Below, piece after piece: positions 1 to 10,900 of a stretch of 64,000 nucleotides of DNA; position 1 is the first letter of the stretch, and every line of letters begins with the position of its first letter. The notes beneath the pieces were generated by a model. That model made no database searches, was not told where the DNA came from, and saw only the letters and a program-made list of their open reading frames with translations. The translations under genes were made by a program, and so were the position numbers. This DNA comes from Mytilus galloprovincialis (Eukaryota; Mollusca; Bivalvia; Mytilida; Mytilidae): NCBI RefSeq assembly GCF_965363235.1, contig NC_134850.1, positions 36,305,102 to 36,369,101 on the forward strand, read 5' to 3'.

Positions 1-1172
1 TTAAATAAAAATTGATTAATGTCACCAAAAGTCAGATTTTCGTGTAGATTTTTCACACAATGATATTAATGTAGTTAAAAAACATAATGCCTGTCTTTTT
101 TCGATGTTCAAAATATTGCATGCAAGTAAATTCAACCAACATGTCTTTTTGTGTACATTTTGTGTGTATTAAATGTGTATGAATTTATTGGCGAGTAACC
201 CGCCTTTTCATTTAATAGATCGTTTATCGAAGCTAGACAAAATATAATTACATCACTGGATTCAGTACATTGAATTGTTTTGTCAGACATGAATAATTTT
301 TATGATAAAAATATATTTAAAAAGTTATATAATAAAACATACTGAACTTGCAATGATTTTCTCGATAACACCTGATTAACAGACATTAGCCAACCCGATT
401 AACAGACCAACCGCCGATATAGCCTTATACTCAATATAGATTAACCGACCAATCTCTCGGTTAGCCGAGTGTCGGCCGTGTTATAACTATTTCTAATTAA
501 ATGGCCATTCAACTATTGTTACGACCCGTTTTGTTCTATTCTGTGTGAGCCTTTATAACAATATGATTTATCTGACCTACTTTGATTATTATTTTATATT
601 TGGATTATTCCAATATAAAACAGATTTTCTTCATGCAAATAATATAACATTGTCAGGGGAATGATAACACAATGTTGAAAATTTCAAAGATTTTAAAACA
701 AAATCAGTAGTTTTAGTTGTAAATGTATTATATTTATATAAAAAGGCAAATATAAATGATGGGTGCGATTTTCTTCGGCGAACGTTCTTAACCGATCAAT
801 ATCATAATTATCTAAAACATGATATACAGATTTAATTTTGTATATAATGGCATACTGTTGCAAGAATCCGAGAAAGACATTTTTTTACAGTATATTAGTT
901 ATTATAAATCTTACAAAGTTTTGCATGTTTAATTCATTCTTTTTTAAATGATAAGGAATCTATTTTCACGTTCTGCTATTTTTTTCCTTTCTATTAATTG
1001 TCTTCATGCTATTAACGTTGATCTTAAAAGACCATCATAAGTGATATTACAAAATTATTGAAGCACCATGACAGCCGCCTGTATCTTTTTTTTTCGAACC
1101 GATGACAATCGGTTTGCATTGTGTCAATATGAATTCATTTTCTATAGGGGATATAACTCGCGCTGAACATAC
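1..1172. other. Intronic or intergenic AT-rich DNA, no gene seen
   Basis: No open frame here resembles a known protein. If the exon at 1173-1402 is expressed, this stretch is the 5' part of its first intron, because the gene reads leftwards off the window. No clear repeat boundary was found. Confidence 0.5.
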
Positions 1173-1402
1173 CTCATTATACTCCAAATACCAACCAACA
1201 ATCCGTGTAGTAACGACACAGACAGGTTTCTCCATAACCACGAATCATACACTGAAGATGATGATGACTTCGGTGTTCCATAATGTTTGATTAATCTATT
1301 TGTAACTGCAAAGAAAATTACAACAAGAGCAAAGAAAATATACGTGTACCAGAATTCGAAATCTCTAACTCCTTGTTCATGACCAATGTCGTCATCTGAC
1401 AT
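1173..1402 (-). CDS. TLC-domain protein (TLCD1/2-like), first exon only; gene runs off the left edge
   Basis: This is the first coding exon of a multi-pass membrane protein of the TLC (TRAM-LAG1-CLN8) family. It encodes a short acidic N-terminus, one hydrophobic helix (FWYTYIFFALVVIFFAV), then the family block WLWRNLSVSLLHGLLVGIW, which matches the start of the TLC domain in TLCD1/TLCD2. I chose the ATG at 1402 because the paralogous exon at 15216-15442 starts at the equivalent residue (MSDD versus MTDD); an in-frame ATG also exists at 1450. The exon ends in a good donor (AG|GTATGT), leaving two bases of a codon, exactly like its paralogue. Later exons must lie left of position 1. In vertebrates, TLCD1/2 affect membrane phospholipid composition; the role here is inferred from family only. 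Confidence 0.8.
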
Positions 1403-2439
1403 CTTGTTTCGAATAAACACTGTATTTACACGTTCTTTTCCTGAATCCATATTTCATATAATAAAACACATAACAGTAATACAAAAATGGCTTGTAACAG
1501 GATTTACATTTTCACGGTTGAAACACCGTATCGCTACACATGACCAACTGTTGTATGAACATGTTATAATATAAATGTAATCTTATTCCTACATATTGGT
1601 TATTTAAAGTATTAGAATTATTTTCTATACAATTGATAGCCACTGTGATTTTTATGGATAAAGTTAATACGATAGTACTTTGTTGTTGACTGACCTGATG
1701 GGATACGTAAATTTGACAACAATGCAGACATTTAAATACATAAAGTATATCAGTGGCGGATACAGATCGTACGAAAAGTAGTTGACTGGTTGAATTAGAT
1801 ATGTAAATTCGACTTTCATACACATATTTAAATATAGAAATATCTATTTATATATCGGTAAGTATTCTTCTAAGTATTATCACATGCTGCTTTACTATAA
1901 GTGTATCGCATAGTTATATGAAACATAAATCCAGTACACATGTACGGAACTAGGTATAAGTACATGAATGTATAGTTCGACAAAGGTTAAATAACAATGG
2001 TACGTGTGTTAATTTTTGTTACCAGTATCAATAAATTTCTTTACGACAGGTCTATAGAGAAAGCATTGCAATCCAAGTTTAAATTCTAGTTTTGTTTGGA
2101 ATAATTATAAATAGAAACATGGGATAACTATAACATGATTTTCAATTCAGTAAATGTATAAATAATTGAAAACATTTGCATATCAAGTTTGGAATATGAT
2201 AAAGAATCAAAATAAGGCTTATTAGTACGTCATTTCATGTGATTAAAAATATTTTTTTAATATGCCGAACATTTTTGGGGTTAACATCTTAATATCGACT
2301 CTTTGTTCAATTTTTTTTTATGTTTAACAACCTTACTTAATACAATATATTCTAGTATTGTGTCTGATATAAAACAGGCTGAAAAAAATAATTTTGATCT
2401 TTCATTTCCAATTTAAATTGCTTATTTATCAGTCGTACA
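1403..2439. other. Spacer upstream of the partial TLC gene, no gene seen
   Basis: The stretch is AT-rich, and short open frames on both strands show no recognisable domain. It should include the promoter of the minus-strand TLC exon at 1173-1402, but no clear core element could be picked out. Confidence 0.4.
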
Positions 2440-2889
2440 GGAGTAAATTCAGTAAAAAATCTCCCATTGACTTTAATGCTAATCTATGTATGGAAATAAA
2501 TTTATACCTGATTTACTTTTAGAAATTAGAAACTTTCATATATCATTCATGAAAGTACAAATGTAGCCCTATCTTTTGCAACAATAAAAACATAGGATCA
2601 TGCGGCATTTTTGGGCATTCACATGGCCTTGTTTGCAAACAATGTAGATTCACACTGAATTCCTATAGTGACCCCCATTACTTTTCAACCCTGTAGGGGA
2701 AAAAATTAGTACATTCAGCATTTATTTTTAATTTTTTTTCAACTCTAGTTTTGAACCATCTACCAAAAAATATTTATTACAAACATTATCTACCAACCAG
2801 AAGAGCACATGACTTCAGTTTTGTACAGAAAGCTCTCCCCTAAATGGACGGTCCCTGATGACATCTATTTATTTACTGAATTTACTCCT
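2440..2889. mobile_element. MITE, copy 1 of a ~450-bp TIR family
   Basis: Terminal inverted repeats GAGTAAATTCAGTAAA and TTTACTGAATTTACTCC bound a ~450-bp non-coding unit. A second copy at 4027-4475 is the same almost base for base. The flanks (TACA before, TATA after) fit a TA target-site duplication, as in Tc1/mariner-type elements. The short open frame inside is not a gene. Confidence 0.75.
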
Positions 2890-4026
2890 ATAAGGAACTT
2901 TTTTACTTCTTTTCCCACTTTTTTTGTAATAAACATGTTATGTATCCAATTTTTAATTTCCAGTTTCAATACAACATTCATAAATCCTGAATTTGTAAAG
3001 ATGGAGTAAAATTTATACTAAAGCCCATACCGCGGACAATGTATATTTGGTATATAAAGTTGCACATTGACTATTTTTAAAAGAATGGTGTAAAATACTA
3101 TGTGTAATAAATATGAATTGTTTTCTGTGTTTGCTTTGACCAGTATTGCAAGTACATCTTAAAACTAAAGTTTTGGTGTACTCTTAGTTAAATTTTTCCT
3201 TATATGGAAGTTTTTCATTAAATACCATGAAAAGACCACAAAAAGACTTTTCAAAGGCTTTTTTAAGCAGTTTCATGCCAAATAAAACAACAATTATGTT
3301 TCATTCTACTACATCTGTGTTTTAATTACTTGTAAAGTTCACAAAATGTCATTGACAATCACTCTGCAGAAATTCCTGTTACCCCAACATCAGGATGGGT
3401 TCTTCGCCAAAACTAGACGGCCAGAACTGAAGTAGAAAAAAGTGCCAAATATGAAAAAAATTAGACTAGATATGACCAAACTTTGCATTTGGAAGATTAA
3501 AGTAACAATTTAGAATATTTAAAAGCAATTTTTTAACATAAAAATCCAATTACAAAGATTTCAACACTAGTTTCATAGATGAAGGACATGTAATCATGAA
3601 AAGTTGTCTAGTATATCTTTTAAATAAAGAAACACAATGCGTTATGTAAAAATAAAAGAATACCTTCATACGGTCAGATTACTTGAGTGTTAAAATACTA
3701 GAAAAGTGCTTATTTACCACTTGTTCTACAACTTAACAAGGGGAACACAGCTAAAAAAAAACACTATGTCAAAGGGAGGTAATCCATTTTTTTCATATAA
3801 TTTTATACATTATGAGGAGAAATATGTGCAAACTGTGATGTAAATTAGGAGAATATTTATGCCTTTCATTGATATCATAACTCTCAAGTGTAATTTCTAT
3901 TGTTTCTTTCAATCTGGACACAAAAACTGATTTTTACCATATACCCCATGCTTCTCTCACGGGACACTCAGTGCATCCTGGATAGCCGCAGTTAAAGATA
4001 GAAATTTGTGTGCATATTTTCCTATA
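2890..4026. other. Spacer between two MITE copies
   Basis: AT-rich DNA with no supported gene and no repeat boundary that could be defined. Confidence 0.4.
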
Positions 4027-4475
4027 GGGGTAAATTCAGTAAAAAATCTCCCATTGACTTTAATGCTAATCTATGTATGGAAATAAATGTATACCTGATT
4101 TACCTTTAGAAATTAGAAACTTTCATATATCATTCATGAAAGTACAAATGTAGCCCTATCTTTTGCAACAATAAAAACATAGGGTCATGCGGCATTTTTG
4201 GGCATTCACATGGCCTTGTTTACAAACAATGTAGATTCGCACTGAATTGCTATAGTGACCACCCATTACTTTTCAACCCTGTTGGGAAAAAAAATAGTAC
4301 ATTCAGCATATATTTTTAATTTTTTTTAACTCTAGTTGTGATCCATCTACCAAAAAATATTTATTACAAACATTATCTACCAATCAGAAGAGCACATGAC
4401 TTCAGTTTTGTACAGAAAGCTCTCCCCTAAATGGGCGGTCCCTGATGACGTCTATTTATTTACTGATTTTACCCC
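4027..4475. mobile_element. MITE, copy 2 of the ~450-bp TIR family
   Basis: Same internal sequence as 2440-2889. The ends are GGGGTAAATTCAGTAAA and TTTACTGATTTTACCCC. TA lies directly outside each end (TATA|GGGG and CCCC|TACA), consistent with a TA target duplication. Non-coding; it would need a transposase supplied in trans. Confidence 0.78.
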
Positions 4476-5227
4476 TACAGCGCATAAGACTTGTAATACA
4501 TTTTAGTACAAGTCTCATAGGTCAATATAAAAAATGCGAAGTAGTTGTCGTGTGGTTTTTTATTTAAATTATTTCCAAGTTTTCTTGATAACCATAATTG
4601 CTCATGTCCATATTATTAGTTTTGTTATGACTAGAAAACTTTTCGCAATCATACCACATATATCCATTTTTTCTTTTAATATATTTGTTAAAACCAGAAC
4701 AGATTATATTAATATTGATTTAATAATATATGTGTACTTCTATTTGTCCTTATCTATAGATATGCATGTTGGTCAAGTGCAATTAGAAATATAGTGCAAA
4801 TACATTTAATTCCTGTTGAAACTATTTTCATTAAATAGGATTACATTTTAAAGTACTAGCAATATATTAACATTTTTGTGATTACCTACACGTATTAAAG
4901 TTCACTCCTAGTTCTCGGTGTATATTAAGTGTTTTTCTTTGATTTTGATTTAGTGTAGTTGTCTTTCATGTCATTTTTCTTCCTTTAGCCTTGTATTGTC
5001 CGTATTAGGAAAGGACATTCATGGCGAATGTGGGTTTACATGTATAAGTGCATTTCGAACGCAAGATGTTTTTGTAGTGTTGCTTTTCTTTTGTTTACCT
5101 TTGGTTAGAATTTTACTGAATTTATACTTTATCAATTTGTTTGCATTTTTTCAGTATGATTTTTGTTTATACAGTTTTTGCTGCTGCATCCAAATTATAA
5201 TTATGTTGACCTTTTGTATAAAGTAAT
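4476..5227. other. Spacer, no gene supported
   Basis: Two open frames (4534-4794 and 4996-5226) are AT-rich and hydrophobic only because they are T-rich. They have no family motif and are judged chance frames. Confidence 0.4.
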
Positions 5228-7290
5228 ATAACAAAAAAATACTGAACTCCGAAGAAAATTCAAAACGAAAATTCCCTATTCAAATGATAAAACACATCAA
5301 ATGAATGAACAACAACTGTCATATTCCTGACTTGGTACAGGCATTCTCAAATGTAGAAAATGGTGGATAGAACCTGGCTATATAGAACTAAACCTCTCAC
5401 TTGTATGATATGTTTGGATTGCTCATACAGTCTTGGCACTATAAAGTAACGCTTATGATAAATAAATGTCATATACATGGGTGGTTTAGCTAGTTATAAA
5501 AATCAGGTTTAACCTACCATTTTCGTCGGAAAACGCCAGATCTAAGTAAGTTATATGACGGTTCGTTTCGTCGGTTGATAGGCTCTAGTTTGATTTTGAC
5601 AATGTGTAAGGAATATTCATTTCTGAATTTACTTTGGCGTTCGGTATTTGTGTTTTACTTTTTTATTCAATATATGACTTCGGGTTGCCCTGCTTGGGTT
5701 TGTCTCTCTCATTTTTTAGACTAAAAGTTCCAAGTTAAACTTATCTAAAACAACATTGATAACCTTTATAGACGTATGTTTTCTCTGTAGTGTTAATAAG
5801 GTAATAAGGATCAAATAAAAAATGGGGGTCATGTGGCAGTGAGTTTATAGACAACACCGTCATCACCTAAATAAAAAAGGCATGTTTTAATAGTTTCGGA
5901 AAATTACCTTACAGTCCATACTATTACATTCGCATTGGGGTTACATGAATGGTTTGTTATATTTACAAATATGCATATACCTATAAAACTATATAAAAAG
6001 TCCGGGAAAGGGAGTTAAAAAAGAGTAAATAGAGAAATAGATTTTTGTTTACCTCTTATGTCAAATTATTTGAAATACTGATAAAAATAAAGATACCAAA
6101 GATATACGCACAAACACACACATAGGCAACTTTTATATGGCAGTTGTTATTAAATAGTTCGTTTCTATGTATTATGTAGCATTCAATTTGGTGTTTGTTT
6201 TTGTAGTACCAAGTCAGAAATATGACAGTTGTTATCCATTCGTTTTAAGTGTTTGAGCGTTTGATTATGAACTTTCCTTTTTGAATTTTCCTCGGAGTTT
6301 AGTATTCTTGTGAAATAAAATCAGTGTTTCTGTTGTTCCGGTTTTTTTTTCTTATAGTTGATGTGTTTTCCTTGGTTTTAGTTTGTAGCCCGGATTTGAT
6401 TTTTCTCACTCGATTTATGACTTTTTAACAGCGGTACACTTCTGTTGCCTTTATTTGTAGCCGGCTATATTATATATACGGTATATTTTTTCTCATTGTT
6501 GAAGGTCGTACGGTTGCCTACTATTGCTTACATCGACTTCATTGAACTTTGTTGGATAATTGTCTTATTGGCAATCATGTTTAAAAATCCTTAATTTTAT
6601 AAAGAGGAATTTATTATTGTTGTCTAACTTATTACGATTGATATATCTCTGGTAACACAAAGCCATATGACAGTTCTTGTCCATTCGTTTTTAATGTGTT
6701 TTGTCATTTGATTTTGCCATGTGATGAGGGACTTTCCGATTTGATTTTCCTCTGAGCTCAGTATTTTTGTGATTTTACTTTTTTCTAAATACGTTTTTAA
6801 CTCCTACAAAGTCATCTGACCAGTAAAGTCATTTCACAGGTTAGAACGATTTAAATTAAAGGATTTAAATTATTAATAAGTGTGGATGTGATTAACAACG
6901 CCATTGAAATGGCCATAAAGCAATTGGTATTATTCGTACATTAATTCGATCAGTCACAGCTTGCTCTTTAATTGTATACAGATTTAATTTAACCTGACCT
7001 TCTTTTGTAGGTCACAACAAAGCGTATACCCCATTTTAATATCGATTTAAGTAATAAATAAAACAGATTGTTATAAAAATACAATTACAAATACAAAAAT
7101 GTATACATATATCTCATGTAAATCAAGTAATGGACGGGATGGTTTTCGTTCAACTGTTAAACATTAAAACCCTTTCAATAATATATTATCGACCGTGCAT
7201 GCTCTGACTGTTTTCATCTTGTCTTTTGGTCTCTGTTGGATAGTAGTCTCATTGGCAATCATCTCGCATCTTCATACTTTTGGATTTAAA
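5228..7290. repeat. Cluster of SINE-like fragments
   Basis: Several pieces of one or two dispersed families lie here. A unit built around ATGACAGTTGTTATCCATTC followed by a TTTTGTGATTTTAC-like end occurs at about 6205-6315 and 6665-6782, inverted at 5232-5345, and again at 61430-61530. A second unit, containing GTTGAAGG..GTACGG and then GTCTTATTGGCAATCAT, occurs at about 6495-6590. Its tail recurs at 7230-7262, and further copies lie at 27499-28505, 50895-51010 and 58280-58395. No tRNA-derived head with clear A and B boxes was recognised, so SINE is only a working label. Confidence 0.5.
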
Positions 7291-7544
7291 TTCATTTCAT
7301 CTTTGTCAATATCCCAACGTAATATTTGGTTTATGTGTATGAAGTTATTTCAAATCTTTTGTACATGGACCGATAAGAGAGTATTGTTGCTGATGTTTCG
7401 TGATACATTACATTATTGCAGGTACCTCTTGGAGAGAGTTATTTATCGACCAAATTACACAAATCGTAAGCTCGACTTTAAGCCTTTTAAATGCTCTTAC
7501 TTGATCTAGTACCAGAAGGTTTTACATCTGCCCTGCCAAAACAT

Positions 7545-7775
7545 TATATACTCGGCAGTCAAACTTATGTAGTATAAAAATGCTCTATAATTATCGTCAG
7601 CAAGTATTTGGCACAATTTTGGGGAATTTTGGATCCTCAATGCTCTTCAACTTTGCACTTGTTTGGCTTTATAAATATTTTGATATGAGCGTCACTGATG
7701 AGTCTTATGTAGACGAAACGCGCGTCTGACGTACTAAATTATAATCCTGGTACCTTTGATAACTATTATAGAAAA
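7545..7775 (+). repeat. Hammerhead-ribozyme repeat (retrozyme-like)
   Basis: About 230 bp around the ribozyme at 7689-7732. The flanks share sequence with the other ribozyme copies in this window at 36380-36500 and 40480-40610, including a downstream CCTGGTACC-type block followed by TTGAT. Exact ends are uncertain and no target duplication was found. Confidence 0.5.
7689..7732 (+). ncRNA. Type I hammerhead self-cleaving ribozyme
   Basis: All core positions are present. CTGATGA is at 7695-7701. Stem II GTCT/AGAC closes a TATGT loop. GAAA is at 7715-7718. The very short stem III is the self-complementary ACGCGCGT. The predicted cleavage site is GTC at 7724-7726. Stem I pairs GCGTCA (7689-7694) with TGACGT (7727-7732). 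A stem III with almost no loop is typical of metazoan retrozyme ribozymes, which usually work as dimers or circles. It lies on the opposite strand just past the 3' end of the TLC gene. Confidence 0.82.
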
Positions 7776-7961
7776 ATAAACAACAGAAATGTTCTGTAAT
7801 AATCTTCGAATTGCTATTAAGGCATCGAGTATATTTTAAAGTATTGTTTATACAATATATATGACTAAAAGTAAATGAATACTGGACTGATTAAACTGTA
7901 TCCAGAAATTTGGTAAATATTATCATTTGCCAATGTTCCGATTGAAACATATAGTAATATG

Positions 7962-10900
7962 TCATTTGTGTTTCCTGGAGCTATTGCGTCGTATAAAATC
8001 TGTATTTAATAGTCTGACAAAGAATCCGACATTAATTAAAAATATGACTATCACGGATATTGAAAGGAAACAAAAATACGCAACATGTCTTCGCATAAGA
8101 AAATATTCTGGATAAATCCTTGTGACGCAAAATCCTAGAGGTATTAAACGGAATATAAAAAATGCAACCACATTGATAATTGAAAGGATGCGGGACTTTA
8201 GTGAGTCCGATGAAAATCTAGTTATACGTAAAAGTTTCCTGGCATGGAGAAAGAAGCTGCTGGGTTCCGATAGAAGGCATAAATGTGTATATCCAATTCC
8301 ATGTCTATCATGCCATAGATATACAAAGGAAGTAAAGATCTGTAAAAAAAATAAAAAATAAATATCAAGATCATCTCACAAACATTATATTCAATTCAAT
8401 TCAAATCAAATCTTTATTGCCATATAAAACTACATATTAATAGTATGTGACATAACATAACAAAATGAAAATAAAAATAACAACAACTGAACAAGATCAT
8501 TAATATACATAATAGAAGTAAATATTTCAAGAATTCCCTGTCCTAGACTGTTTTAAAAAGGATTCTAACTGATTTACCTGATTGTGTGATCTAGGGTTGA
8601 GTATATATGTAATTTTATCTATTTCATTAAAGACTTCGTAAAATTCTGTTCTGTTACAATAATAAAAACAGTCTTATATTTCGTTAAATCTTGTTTTTTT
8701 TTTAAACAAAAGTTCTTGCAATTATATTTTGAAGCACTGCCAGGTTCATAAATTTTGATTCTCTGAAATATTTCAATTTTATCTAATTAGACTTACGAGA
8801 AAATGGTGCACCAGTACTTCCTTATTTTTCTTCCACATATTTCTAACTAAAATGTCTAGTGTATCATAAAAGAAATAAGCTGAAACAATGAAAAAAGAGA
8901 TAAATAAATAATCAATAAGAGTATAATATACAGTTTGCTCCTATGCTGTTTAGAAAGAGAGTGATCGCTCACAAATATGTTTTAAGAATTGAATGCTTTT
9001 TTTCTTTAATTTATTAGGGTGTAAAACCGTTGACCGAAGTACATTTTGTATGATGCGCGGAAGCGCTTTATTCTAAAAATGCGCGCACGATCAACGCTTT
9101 TACAACCCTATGAAATTACAAAAAGAAGCATTTAATACTTATAATTACATTTTTTATCTAAGATCATGAAAACACGGTCTCTTTCAAGTTTGTTTTTCTA
9201 ATTTACCTGTGTACGTTATTTTGGAACCTCGTGTCATCATAAATGATAAATTTCAATGAGTAATAAATGTCAATTTCAGAAGGACGAAAATTTGCTCTTT
9301 GCCAATCAAAATAACGTAATATAATGATCCATACATGCAAATGTAATTATTAAAGTATGATCATTCTATACATGCATGTTTCCGTTCAAATCTTGGAATC
9401 TGTAAACCAATGATTGTAGAATTATTGTCAAATTCTTCTATTCAGATCTAACAATAATATATTTTTTAAATATTATTTTCAGTTGAGGTCAATTATTAAA
9501 ATTAGCAAATAAAAAAATGGCATCACCGACTAATGATCACGAAAAGTTAATTTCCCCGATTTTTTTATGTTTTATGTTGTTTTCATATAAGTAATGGACA
9601 ATTCAATCCCTATTTATTCGCTGTTTTGCTAGTTGTGTGTTGTAAATAAACATTAATATACACATTCAAAAGTCGAAAACAATGCGTTATGCGATCATCT
9701 AGAATAAAAAAATTTGATAATAATTTTTATGTTTAAAAAAAAAAGAAATTCGATTTTAAGCATCGAATTCTTTTTATATATATAATTATATGAACAGCGA
9801 AATAAAAGTACAAATTTTATGAATATTAACTACATAAATAGTAAAAGCAGATCCAGTGTCAAATAGACTGTATGCAGAATTACAAGATGGACCCTAGTTA
9901 ATATACATACGTTGTATCTTAAACTGGTCTATGTATTTTCAAATCCTCTGCAATTATGCTAGCCTTTTCTTTTTAAAAAATGTGACAGGCAATTGACAAA
10001 TATACTATAAGAATATAATTCTTCAAAATATGTTATGAGTTTGGACAATATCTCATAGTTAACAGTCATGTTTTCGTAGAATTTTGCATCAAAAGAATAC
10101 AATTCAGTTAAAGTATATCTGAAAGACAAAACAGGGCAATGCTTTTGATATGATTTCAGTTTTGGTTAAGAATGTCAGCTCCTTTTCCTTTGGACGATTA
10201 CTACTTAAAATTAACCGAATTCTAACATAATTGCCGTTATAATATTATCACATGTTTAGAAATACGCTGCACTGTTGCTATATTCTCAGTGATATACACA
10301 CACATTCGCCTGTTATACTTTGCTTTTATTCCAATGACTTTAGCATGAAATAGATTACATAGGAACCTAGTCCGACCTATATTTTATATGATCTTATATA
10401 TACTCTCGTAATTGATATTCATTCCTCTGTTCTTCTTTTCGACAACTTTTGAACAAAGACACGTTCATGTTTGATACACAAAACTGTGCACATTTCACCT
10501 GAAAATGTTGATGTGCCATTTCACAAGCGTTTAACTCTGCAAATCGGAACAGGATGGTTACATAATCAAAAATAAAACCGGAGCATTATACGACCATGGT
10601 TGTGTTCAATATCGTAACGGCTCCGTAGTGATTCATAGATTTATCACTATTGAACGTGTAGCTAACCTAGCTGCTAAGTAGATATTGATACCAGGGTTGC
10701 GTTCAATATCATAGCAGCTAAATAGTGCTACGTAGATCTACATAGATTTTTGACTATTGAACGAGTAGCTAGCCTAGCTGCTATCAATATCTAACTAAAC
10801 GTAAAATAGTCATAAATCTACGTAGCCCTATGTAGCCGCTATGATATTGAACGCAAACCCAGCTATGCTAACTACTCGTTCAGTAGACAAAAATCTACGT

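Noticed and set aside
5228-7290. tRNA genes or a tRNA-headed SINE
   Set aside because: No cloverleaf or convincing A-box/B-box pair could be found by eye, so the repeats were left as SINE-like only.
7927-8361. Two consecutive plus-strand open frames of 62 and 79 codons
   Set aside because: They lie antisense over the last exon of the TLC gene, whose minus-strand product has clear family motifs and splice sites.
9205-9275. A minus-strand frame (SEIDIYYSLKFIIYDD) with a donor-like GTAAAT, considered as a TLC exon
   Set aside because: No acceptor with a pyrimidine tract, no match to the TLC pattern, and a better exon with the paired His was found at 8797-8879.
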